A DNA stretch of 59,665 nucleotides from Caulobacter sp. UNC279MFTsu5.1 (GTDB lineage: Bacteria; Pseudomonadota; Alphaproteobacteria; Caulobacterales; Caulobacteraceae), in NCBI RefSeq assembly GCF_900114015.1, contig NZ_FORN01000038.1, positions 1-59,665 on the forward strand, written 5' to 3'. The stretch's first letter is position 1, and each line of letters begins with the position of its first letter. Made by a program: the position numbers and the translations under genes. Below the pieces are notes generated by a model. It made no database searches. It was not told where the DNA came from and saw only the letters and a list, made by a program, of their open reading frames with translations. This document shows positions 1-7,117 of the stretch, piece by piece.

Positions 1-341
1 ACGCGCCCTGGCCTGGCTCGCCCGCCACGGCGTCACTGTCCAGCGGGTGATGACCGACAACGGCTCGGCCTATCGCTCCAAGCTGTTCGCCAGGGCCCTG
101 CAGGCCGCCGGGGCCCGGCATGTGCGAACCCGCCCCTACACGCCCAGGACCAACGGCAAGGCCGAGCGCTTCATCCAGACCAGCTTGCGCGAATGGGCCT
201 ATGGCCGCCCCTACGCCTGCTCGGATGATCGCGCCAAGGCCATCAAGCCCTGGACCGACAGCTACAACCTCGCCCGACCGCACTCCGGCATCAAAGGCCT
301 CACACCCTGGCAGCGTGTGAACAACCTTCTTGGAAACGACA
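1..341 (+). mobile_element. IS481-family insertion sequence, right-hand end
   Basis: This is the distal part of an insertion sequence whose left part lies outside the window. It carries the C-terminal half of a DD35E transposase. Read from the opposite strand, the last bases of the element begin TGTCGTTTCC, and IS481-family terminal inverted repeats also begin with TGT. The next six bases, 342-347 (tctagg), fit the NCTAGN target known for IS481. The outer end is therefore placed at about 341. The left repeat cannot be seen, so the boundary is inferred. Confidence 0.75.
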
Positions 342-346
342 TCTAG
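2..346 (+). CDS. IS481-type transposase, C-terminal fragment (open at left edge)
   Basis: The frame is open from the window edge to the tag at 344-346, so only the C-terminal 114 or so residues are seen. The RNase H-like integrase core shows the second catalytic Asp in VMTDNGSAY and the catalytic Glu in NGKAERFIQT, 35 residues apart (DD35E). The ending, with RPHSGIKGLTPWQR, is typical of IS481 transposases. The enzyme cuts and joins the ends of its own element. The last codon and the stop lie in the CTAG target rather than in the element, so the insertion site supplies the stop codon. Whether the element is intact cannot be judged here. Confidence 0.85.
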   Translation, partial: RALAWLARHGVTVQRVMTDNGSAYRSKLFARALQAAGARHVRTRPYTPRTNGKAERFIQTSLREWAYGRPYACSDDRAKAIKPWTDSYNLARPHSGIKGLTPWQRVNNLLGNDI

Positions 347-347
347 G
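342..347. repeat. Probable IS481 target site (NCTAGN)
   Basis: The hexamer tctagg matches NCTAGN. Its ctag core holds the transposase stop on the plus strand (344-346) and the DUF418 stop on the minus strand (343-345). The other duplicated copy would lie beyond the left end of the element, outside the window. Confidence 0.55.
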
Positions 348-1521
348 CCAACTGCGGCTCCGGCCGGCGCCGGAACGGAACGCCGAACGACTGCCGCGTC
401 CCGCATCGCCACAGCCACTCCAGCGGGCCGTAGTGGAAGGCTTTGAACCAAGCCGCGGCCAGCACCAATTGGACCGCGATGGCGGCGAGGCCGATCGCCA
501 GGGCCAGCGGCGGGGTCATCCGTTCGTAGAGGCCCAGGCCCAGCGGATAGAACAGCGGGACGAACACCAGCGACTGGCCGACATAGAGGCTGAGCGTCAT
601 CCGCCCCGTCGGGACCAGGACCCGCAGGACGCGCTCGCCGCCGGCCCGCCACAGTTGGACGAAGACCAGCACCGACGCGGCCATGCACGACAGGTCGAAC
701 CAGCCGCCCGCCAGCATGTTGGTCCAGAACACCGGACCGCTCCCGTGACCGCCGGTCCTGGCCTTCAGCCCGTAGCAGGCGGCGGCGACCAGGGCGACGG
801 CGGCCAGGGCGATCGCCCGGCCCCGACGGAATCGCCCGGGATCGGCGAAGAAGCCGATCCGGCCCAGGACCAGCCCGACCAGGAACAGGCCCAGCACCTG
901 CACGCAGCGCCCGGTCTCGATGAAGAACCACCACTTGTTGACCTGGCCCTCCCAAAGGTTGGCGCGCAGCACCTGGCCGAGGTCGCCGGTCAGATAGGTC
1001 GCCATGGCCGGATCGGAGAAATGATGGGGCGGCTTCAGCGCCCAGGGCGCGCCGGCCGCGCCCGCCGCGATCCACAGCAGGATATAGGGCTGCAGGAAAC
1101 AGAGGCCGGCGACCGCCAGCAGGACGCGGTTGGAGCGGACCTTGTCGAACGGGATCAGCACGAAGCCGGCCAGGGCCAGCACCACGATGATGTCGCCGCG
1201 ATAGACCAGGCCGTGCAGCATGCCGATCGCCGCCAGCAGGGTCAGCCGCCAGGCGAAGCGGCCGGCGAAAGGCTGGCCCCGTCGCGCCGCGCCGTCCATC
1301 ATCACGAAGAAGCTGAAGCCGAAGCACAGGGCCAGCAGCGAGAAGGTCTTGCCCATGAACAGGGTGAAGACCGCCGTCGTCACCGGCGTCGGGGCCGGAT
1401 GGGCCCAGTAGAGCTCGAAATATTCCAGCATGTGGACCAGGAACAGGCCCATCAGGGCGTAGCCCCGTAGGCCGTCCACGATCGCGAGGCGCGGCGACGC
1501 CCCGTTCGGGTCTTCCGACAT
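343..1521 (-). CDS. DUF418 (YeiB-like) integral membrane protein
   Basis: This 392-residue polytopic membrane protein starts with the DUF418 signature IVDGLRGYALMGLF near residue 14. About ten hydrophobic segments follow, and the C-terminus is basic. DUF418 proteins are related to acyltransferase-3 and heparan-acetyltransferase-like membrane proteins, but their function is unknown. The start follows a strong GGGAGGGG ribosome binding site. The stop falls in the CTAG used by the neighbouring insertion sequence, so the gene looks intact despite the insertion. A perfect palindrome 26 bases before the start (1548-1559) suggests control by a LacI-family repressor, perhaps with the pentose genes at the far end of the window. 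Confidence 0.85.
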   Translation of the reverse strand: MSEDPNGASPRLAIVDGLRGYALMGLFLVHMLEYFELYWAHPAPTPVTTAVFTLFMGKTFSLLALCFGFSFFVMMDGAARRGQPFAGRFAWRLTLLAAIGMLHGLVYRGDIIVVLALAGFVLIPFDKVRSNRVLLAVAGLCFLQPYILLWIAAGAAGAPWALKPPHHFSDPAMATYLTGDLGQVLRANLWEGQVNKWWFFIETGRCVQVLGLFLVGLVLGRIGFFADPGRFRRGRAIALAAVALVAAACYGLKARTGGHGSGPVFWTNMLAGGWFDLSCMAASVLVFVQLWRAGGERVLRVLVPTGRMTLSLYVGQSLVFVPLFYPLGLGLYERMTPPLALAIGLAAIAVQLVLAAAWFKAFHYGPLEWLWRCGTRQSFGVPFRRRPEPQLA

Positions 1522-1546
1522 TCGCGCCCCTCCCAGGTCGTCGCTT

Positions 1547-1560
1547 TGTTAGCGCTAACC
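1547..1560. promoter_or_regulatory. LacI/XylR-type operator upstream of the DUF418 gene
   Basis: The sequence tgttagcgctaacc contains the perfect 12-base palindrome GTTAGCGCTAAC at 1548-1559. It shares the TAGCGCTAAC core with the sites at 53558 and 57716. It lies 26-39 bases before the DUF418 start codon, where a repressor would block transcription. Assignment to a xylose-type LacI repressor is inference from similarity to the Caulobacter xylose operator. Confidence 0.65.
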
Positions 1561-1583
1561 TAGGCCGGGTCGCCGCCGTCGGT

Positions 1584-2576
1584 CTACTGCTGTTGCTGCT
1601 GCTGCTGGCGTTGCTGCTGTTCGCGGATGGCGTCGGCGCTGGCCCGGCGGCGATTGGCCGAGCCGAACGGGGCCGAGGGGCGGGGCAGGCGCAGGAACTC
1701 CGGTTCGGCCACCGCCGCCCGGGCCCGCCGCACCGAGACGCCGACCGCCAGGTGGCTTTCGGAATCGCCCTTGTAGACGCCCCGCGAAGGGGTGACGTCG
1801 CTGTAGTCGCGGCCCACGGCCACGGCCACGTGGCGCTCGCCGGTCATGACATTGTTGGTCGGGTCGAAGCCCACCCAGCGATAGCTGGGCAGGAACACCT
1901 CGACCCAGGCGTGGGTCGCATCGGGGTCCGAGCGGTCGCCGGCCTCGCGGTCGGTGAACAGGTAGCCGGAGACGTAGCGGGCCGGGATGCCCCACGACCG
2001 GCAGACGGCCAGCATCACGTGGGCGAAGTCCTGGCAGACCCCGCGGCCGGCGCTCAGCGCCAGGTCGATCGGGCTGTCGGCGTCGGTGACCCCCGGCTGG
2101 TATTCGAAGGCCTTGTAGATCGTGTCGCACAGGGCCTGGACCGCCGAGAACGGGTCGCGCCGGCGCAGGTCGTCCAGGTCGTGCTCGGCGATGAAGGTCT
2201 CCAGGGCCGGCGTCACGTGGACGAAGCCGTGCGGCCGCAGATAGTCGAAGCACTCGCCCTTCACGAAGGCGCTCTTCAGCCGCTCCCACTCGCCCATGTC
2301 CAGCGGCAGGGGCCATTCGTGGACCGGCTCGGTCTCGACGGCCGAGCGGGCGATGATCGTCAGGCCGTCATGCGGCTGGGGCACGTCGAAATGGTAGACG
2401 GCGTTGCCGAAGCTGTCGGCGTAGGAGAACACCTGGGCGGCCGGCTCGATGTCCAGCTCGAAGCTGACCAGCCGCTGGCGGGCGCCCTTCTGGGGCTGCA
2501 TCCACAGCTCCATCAGGCTTTCGCGGACGGGCCGCTCGTAATGGTACTGGGTGACGTGGCGGATCTCGAGCAACAC
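1584..2576 (-). CDS. Transglutaminase-like cysteine protease-fold protein with polyglutamine tail
   Basis: This 330-residue protein has an N-terminal bacterial transglutaminase domain (about residues 1-90) and a transglutaminase core. The triad is visible: Cys in GRGVCQDFAH, His in DATHAWVEVF and Asp in VGFDPTNN. No signal peptide is seen, so it is probably cytoplasmic. The start is GTG, 24 bases after the alpha-E stop, with aggaat as ribosome binding site; it is the last gene of the ATP-grasp/alpha-E/transglutaminase operon. The last 13 residues are almost all Gln, encoded by a CAG/CAA run. Such proteins are thought to be proteases or amide-forming enzymes acting with the two partners; the substrate is unknown. 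Confidence 0.88.
   Translation of the reverse strand: MLLEIRHVTQYHYERPVRESLMELWMQPQKGARQRLVSFELDIEPAAQVFSYADSFGNAVYHFDVPQPHDGLTIIARSAVETEPVHEWPLPLDMGEWERLKSAFVKGECFDYLRPHGFVHVTPALETFIAEHDLDDLRRRDPFSAVQALCDTIYKAFEYQPGVTDADSPIDLALSAGRGVCQDFAHVMLAVCRSWGIPARYVSGYLFTDREAGDRSDPDATHAWVEVFLPSYRWVGFDPTNNVMTGERHVAVAVGRDYSDVTPSRGVYKGDSESHLAVGVSVRRARAAVAEPEFLRLPRPSAPFGSANRRRASADAIREQQQRQQQQQQQ
1587..1619 (-). repeat. CAG/CAA trinucleotide run encoding C-terminal polyglutamine
   Basis: Eleven consecutive codons before the stop are CAG or CAA, with a single CGC interruption, giving QQQ-R-QQQQQQQ. Pure trinucleotide runs are prone to slippage, so length may vary between strains. Confidence 0.9.
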
Positions 2577-2600
2577 GGGCGGTATTCCTAAACAGGCCTT

Positions 2601-3536
2601 CTAAGCAGGCAGGCGCATTTCCAGCGGGTAGGCGACGAAGGTCTCGTAGATGGCCTGGTGGATGCGGGCGCATTCGTTGGCGACGGTGGTCAGGAGGTCG
2701 CCCGCGCCCTGGGCCTCAAGCTCGCCGACGTCGGCGAACTCCAGCCGGGCCTTGAGCCGGCCGGCCAGCCGTTCGGGGGCCGCGCGGCCGGTGGCCTCGA
2801 CGTGGCGAGCCAGCTCGCTGAGGTGCTTTTCGATCTGGCTGGTGGCGAAGCGGATCGAGCGCGGGAAGTCCTCGTCGAAGACCATGAACTCCAGGATGTG
2901 CCGCGGCTCGATCTCGGCGGTGTAAACCCGCAGGTACGGCTCAAGCGCGCAGCCCATCCGCAGCAGGCTGACCAGGGCCAGGTGATCGTTGACCTTGGGG
3001 CTGTCCTCGGCGAAGCAGGCCTCCAGCAGGCCGGCGATCAGCTGGGCGCGCTCCAGGTACATGCCGACCATCATGAACCGCCAGCTCTCGCCGTGGCTCA
3101 TGGTCGTATCGGCCGCGCCTTTGAACAGGTGCACGTCGGCGATGATGTCGTGCAGGAAGGTCACCGAGTTGTCGGCGAACTCGCGGCCGGCGTTGCGGTC
3201 GATGACCTTCAGGTACAGCAGGTTCAGCCGCTCCCAGGTCTCGGTCGTGATCTGGTCGCGGACCTGGCGGGCGTTCTCCCGGGCTCGCGACAGCGAGGCG
3301 ACCACCGAATTGGGGTCCGAGCGGTCCAGCACCAGGCCCTTGGCCGCCTCGAAGGCGCCGGCGGTCAGGTCGGTCTCGCCGACCGCCGACAGGGCGATGC
3401 GCACGGCCTCGGCGCCGGTGTCGGTCTGGTCGAGCGTGGCGTTGAGCATCACGGTCGACAGGCGCGACAGGTGCTCGGCCCGCTCGATATAGCGACCCAG
3501 CCAGTAGAGGCTGTCGGCGACCCGGGCGAGCATCAT
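2601..3536 (-). CDS. Alpha-E domain-containing protein
   Basis: This 311-residue all-helical protein starts MLARVADSLYWLGRYIERAEH, shortened here to its key part LYWLGRYIERAEH, the hallmark of the alpha-E family (PF04168). It has no signal peptide or membrane segment. Its start overlaps the stop of the ATP-grasp gene, and the transglutaminase gene follows after 24 bases, so the three are co-transcribed and probably coupled. The family is known almost only from this gene neighbourhood, where it is predicted to assist an ATP-grasp amide ligase. No catalytic residue can be named from the sequence, and the function is unproven. Confidence 0.88.
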   Translation of the reverse strand: MMLARVADSLYWLGRYIERAEHLSRLSTVMLNATLDQTDTGAEAVRIALSAVGETDLTAGAFEAAKGLVLDRSDPNSVVASLSRARENARQVRDQITTETWERLNLLYLKVIDRNAGREFADNSVTFLHDIIADVHLFKGAADTTMSHGESWRFMMVGMYLERAQLIAGLLEACFAEDSPKVNDHLALVSLLRMGCALEPYLRVYTAEIEPRHILEFMVFDEDFPRSIRFATSQIEKHLSELARHVEATGRAAPERLAGRLKARLEFADVGELEAQGAGDLLTTVANECARIHQAIYETFVAYPLEMRLPA

Positions 3537-5110
3537 TGGCCGGCTCCTTTCTCGACGTGGCCATTTCCGTTGTGGCCGTTGCCGTTATGGCCGTTCTCCT
3601 CGGCCAGCACCCAGGTGTCCTTCGACCCGCCGCCCTGACTGGAATTGACCACTAGCGAGCCGCGCTTCAGCGCCACCCGGGTCAGGGCGCCGGGGGTGAC
3701 CACCGTCTTCTCGCCCGACAGGATGAACGGCCGCAGGTCGACGTGGCGCGGTTCGATGCGGCCGTCCACCAGGCAGGGCGCGGTCGACAGCTGGATGGTC
3801 GGCTGGGCGATGTAGTTGGCCGGGTCGGCCTTCAGGGCGTCGGCGAACTCCGAGCGCTCCCGGGCCGAGGCGTGAGGTCCCACCAGCATGCCGTAACCCC
3901 CCGAGGCGCCCACCGCCTTGACCACCAGCTTGTCGAGATTGTCCAGCACATGGCCCAGCTGGGCCGGCTCGCGGCACAGGAAGGTCTCGATGTTGGGCAG
4001 GATGGCGTCCTCGCCCAGATAGTAGCGGATGATGTCGGGCACGAAGGCGTAGACGGCCTTGTCGTCGGCCACGCCGGTGCCCGGCGCGTTGCAGATCACC
4101 ACGTTGCCGGCTCGGTAGGCGTTGAACAGGCCCGCCGCGCCCAGCGACGAATCGCGCCGGAAGGTGAGAGGGTCGATGAAGTCGTCGTCGACCCGGCGAT
4201 AGATCACGTCCACCCGGCGCAGGCCCGTGGTGGTGCGCATGTAGACCATGTTGTCATGGACCACGAGGTCGCGGCCCTCGACCAGCGGCACGCCCATCAG
4301 CCGCGCCAGATAGGCGTGCTCGTAATAGGCGGAGTTGTAGACGCCGGGGGTCAGCACCACGACCTGCGGGTTGGGCCGCCAGTCGGCGCTCATGCTCTTC
4401 AGCGTGGCCAGCAGCAGGTCGGGATAGCGTTCGACCGGCCGCACGCCGGCCTCGCGATAGGCCCCGGGGAAGGTCCGCTTGGAGGCGTCGCGGTTGGCCA
4501 GCATGTAGGACACGCCGGACGGCACGCGCAGATTGTCCTCCAGCACGGCGAATTCGCCGTCCTGGCCGCGAATCAGGTCGCTGCCGCAGACGTTGGCGTA
4601 GGCCTTGTGCGGCACGTAGAGGTTCTGCATCTCCCGACGGTACGAGGGCGCGCCCAGCACCAGCTCGCGCGGCACGACCCCGTCCATCAGGATCTGCTGC
4701 TCGCCGTAGATGTCGGCCAGGAACATGTTCAGCGCCTGCAGGCGCTGGGTCAAACCGGCCTCGATCTTGGCCCATTCCGCCGCCGGCAGGATGCGCGGAA
4801 AGAGATCGGTCGGGATGATCCGCTCGGTGGCGCTGTCCGCCCCGTAGACGGTGAAGGTGATGCCCTGCAGCAGGAACGAGCGCTCCAGCATCCGCTGCCG
4901 GTCGGCCAGTTCGCCCGCGCCCAGGGTGGAGATCCGGCTTTGCAGCGCCGCGTAGTGGGCCCGCACGTCGCCGCCCTGGGCGATCATCTCGTCATAGGCC
5001 GCGCCAGGCAGATAGGCCGCCCCGGTCATCGGCAAGGTGGGGGTATCGTCGATGTCCTTGATTTTCGCCACCACGCCTGTGTCCACTTTGTCCGCCCTTG
5101 CGCGCCGCAT
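3533..5110 (-). CDS. Circularly permuted ATP-grasp protein
   Basis: This 525-residue protein matches circularly permuted type 2 ATP-grasp proteins, with conserved stretches such as RVPSGVSYMLANR, VVLTPGVYNSAYYEH, GVADDKAVYAFVPD and KAVGASGGYGMLVG. ATP-grasp enzymes join a carboxylate to an amine through an acyl phosphate; here a peptide or amide ligase is predicted, with unknown substrate. It is the first gene of the operon and overlaps the alpha-E start by four bases. An ATG at 5110 was used, but a later start near MTGAAYLPGAAYDEM cannot be excluded. The C-terminus carries a low-complexity tail of repeated Asn-Gly-His units (NGHNGNGHNGNGH) encoded at about 3545-3595, probably disordered and possibly metal-binding. 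Confidence 0.88.
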   Translation of the reverse strand: MRRARADKVDTGVVAKIKDIDDTPTLPMTGAAYLPGAAYDEMIAQGGDVRAHYAALQSRISTLGAGELADRQRMLERSFLLQGITFTVYGADSATERIIPTDLFPRILPAAEWAKIEAGLTQRLQALNMFLADIYGEQQILMDGVVPRELVLGAPSYRREMQNLYVPHKAYANVCGSDLIRGQDGEFAVLEDNLRVPSGVSYMLANRDASKRTFPGAYREAGVRPVERYPDLLLATLKSMSADWRPNPQVVVLTPGVYNSAYYEHAYLARLMGVPLVEGRDLVVHDNMVYMRTTTGLRRVDVIYRRVDDDFIDPLTFRRDSSLGAAGLFNAYRAGNVVICNAPGTGVADDKAVYAFVPDIIRYYLGEDAILPNIETFLCREPAQLGHVLDNLDKLVVKAVGASGGYGMLVGPHASARERSEFADALKADPANYIAQPTIQLSTAPCLVDGRIEPRHVDLRPFILSGEKTVVTPGALTRVALKRGSLVVNSSQGGGSKDTWVLAEENGHNGNGHNGNGHVEKGAGQ

Positions 5111-5320
5111 TGAGGCGGCGCGTCCCGATCCAGCCTAGAACGCACGAAGTTCGCAAGCGGCGCTTTTCGCCTCTTGAGCATTCGATGCCTGGGACTGCCC
5201 AACATTTGGGCGCCGTTCTGGTGATCCGGGAAGCCATCAGTTGTACCGGTTCGGAAATTTCACCGCGTGACAGGGGGCGGGGGGGCGACTACAGGGGTTC
5301 GGGGGTGCTCCGCGCGGGAA

Positions 5321-7117
5321 ATGGAAGGCTTGGTGCGTAAGAGATTTGCCCTTGGCATGACCGCGGCGGCCCTGATGGCCGCGGGGCATGCCAATGCGGC
5401 CGAGCCCGCCGCCACCATCACCGGCGTCGAGGACCGTGCGCTGCGCGAGGCGATCCAGCGCGCCATGACCGAGGCCAAGCAACCGGCCCGCAGCCGTTCC
5501 GAAGCCCGCCGCCGGGCTCGCGACGCCGGCGACGAGGCTGTCGCCGTGCTGCGCTCGGAAGGCTACTACGCCTATGTCGTCGAGCCGGACGTCTCCGAAG
5601 CCGATCCGCCCCGCGCGATTCTCAAGATCACCCCTGGACCGGTCTTCGTGATCGCCGATCCCCAGTTGGCCTGGAGCGGAACCCCGCCAGACGAAGGCGT
5701 CGCCCAGCGGGCGCAGAGCGTCATCCGGCTGACGCTGGGCGCGCCGGGCCGCGCCGCTGACGTGCTGGCGGCCGAGGGGCGCGTGGTCTCCCAGGTGCAG
5801 CAACTGGGCTATGCCGACGCCACGGCCGAACCGCGCGAGGTCGTCGTCGACCACGCCGACCACACGCTGCGTCCGACCTTCCATATCGCGGCCGGCGACC
5901 TGACCCATGTCGATGGGATCCAGGTCCTGACCCAGGGGCGGTCGAACCCCGCCTGGGTGCAGCATCTGGCGCCCTGGAAGTCGGGCGACATTTACGAGCC
6001 CGACGACATCGCCGAACTGGAGCGCCGGCTGCGCGACACCGGGGTCTACGACACGGTCTCGGTCTCGCTGGCTCCCAAGGAGAAGGCGCTGCCCGACGGG
6101 CTGCGCCCGGTGATCGTCACCTTGGCCGATCGCAAGGCCAAGACGATCGAGCTGGGCGCCAGCTATTCGAGCACCGACGGGCCGGGCGTCGACGCCAAGT
6201 GGATCCGCTACAATCGGCTTCACCGGGCCGACACCACCACCCTGACGGCGCGGCTGGCCAAGCTGGACAGTCGCCTGGAGGCCGAACTGGCCCTGCCGCA
6301 CTGGCGACGCAGCCAGCAGACCCTGAAGCTGAACACCGCTGTCTTCCGCGACAACACCGACGCCTATGTCGAGACCGGCGGCCATATCGGCGCGGACCTG
6401 ACCCGGCGGCTGCGGCCGACCGTCTACCGCACCTACGGCGTCTCGCTGGACCTCTCGCAGATCGATTCGCCGACCACGACCAACGGCGTGACCACCGACA
6501 TCCGGCAGAACTTCGCCACCTTCACCCTGCTGGGGGCCCAGGCCTGGGACCGCTCCGACAGCGTGCTGGATCCGACCAAGGGGTGGCGGCTGGACGCGCG
6601 GGCCGAACCCACGGCCATCACCGGCGACCTGACCATGGCCTTCCTGAAGGTCCAGGCCCAAAGCACGGCCTATCTGCCGTTCGGCCAGGGGGCGCGCACC
6701 GTGCTGGCCGGGCGGATCAAGGCGGGGCAGATTCTGGGCGGCACCATGCCTGAGGTGCCGGCCTCCAAGCGCTTCTACGCCGGCGGCGGCGGTTCGGTGC
6801 GTGGCTTTTCCTACCAAGCCATCGGCCCGCGCATCGACAACACCACCACGCCGCAGGGCGGCCTGTCGCTGCTGGAAAGCTCGCTCGAGCTGCGCCACAA
6901 GTTCACCGACACTTGGGGGGCGGTGGCTTTCGTCGACGCTGGCGCGGTCGGGGTCGACAAGTGGCCCAACGGCGACGATTTCGGAGTCGGCGTGGGCGTC
7001 GGCGTCCGCTACGACCTGGGCTTCGGGCCGATCCGCGCCGACATCGCCATGCCGGTCAGCCGGCGGAAAGGCGATCCGGCGTTCCAGGTCTATATCAGCA
7101 TCGGGCAGGCCTTTTGA
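5321..7117 (+). CDS. tamA: TamA, outer-membrane Omp85/BamA-family assembly protein
   Basis: This protein of about 598 residues has a signal peptide (MEGLVRKRFALGM to HANA), POTRA domains over roughly residues 25-270 and a C-terminal beta-barrel. The Omp85 signature is present as KRFYAGGGGSVRGF, and the last residue is Phe, as expected for barrel recognition. TamA works with TamB in moving autotransporters or lipids to the outer membrane. The ATG at 5321 was chosen because gggaa lies just upstream and the signal peptide begins there; a GTG at 5333 is possible. The stop overlaps the tamB start, so the two are coupled. The 210 bases between the ATP-grasp start and this gene hold both divergent promoters, though no clear boxes were found. 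Confidence 0.9.
   Translation: MEGLVRKRFALGMTAAALMAAGHANAAEPAATITGVEDRALREAIQRAMTEAKQPARSRSEARRRARDAGDEAVAVLRSEGYYAYVVEPDVSEADPPRAILKITPGPVFVIADPQLAWSGTPPDEGVAQRAQSVIRLTLGAPGRAADVLAAEGRVVSQVQQLGYADATAEPREVVVDHADHTLRPTFHIAAGDLTHVDGIQVLTQGRSNPAWVQHLAPWKSGDIYEPDDIAELERRLRDTGVYDTVSVSLAPKEKALPDGLRPVIVTLADRKAKTIELGASYSSTDGPGVDAKWIRYNRLHRADTTTLTARLAKLDSRLEAELALPHWRRSQQTLKLNTAVFRDNTDAYVETGGHIGADLTRRLRPTVYRTYGVSLDLSQIDSPTTTNGVTTDIRQNFATFTLLGAQAWDRSDSVLDPTKGWRLDARAEPTAITGDLTMAFLKVQAQSTAYLPFGQGARTVLAGRIKAGQILGGTMPEVPASKRFYAGGGGSVRGFSYQAIGPRIDNTTTPQGGLSLLESSLELRHKFTDTWGAVAFVDAGAVGVDKWPNGDDFGVGVGVGVRYDLGFGPIRADIAMPVSRRKGDPAFQVYISIGQAF

Noticed and set aside
433..1470. Long open frame on the plus strand opposite the DUF418 gene (345 codons)
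   Set aside because: It is rich in Arg, Gln, His and Asp with no motif, the usual look of an antisense shadow in high-GC DNA; the minus strand encodes a clear membrane protein.
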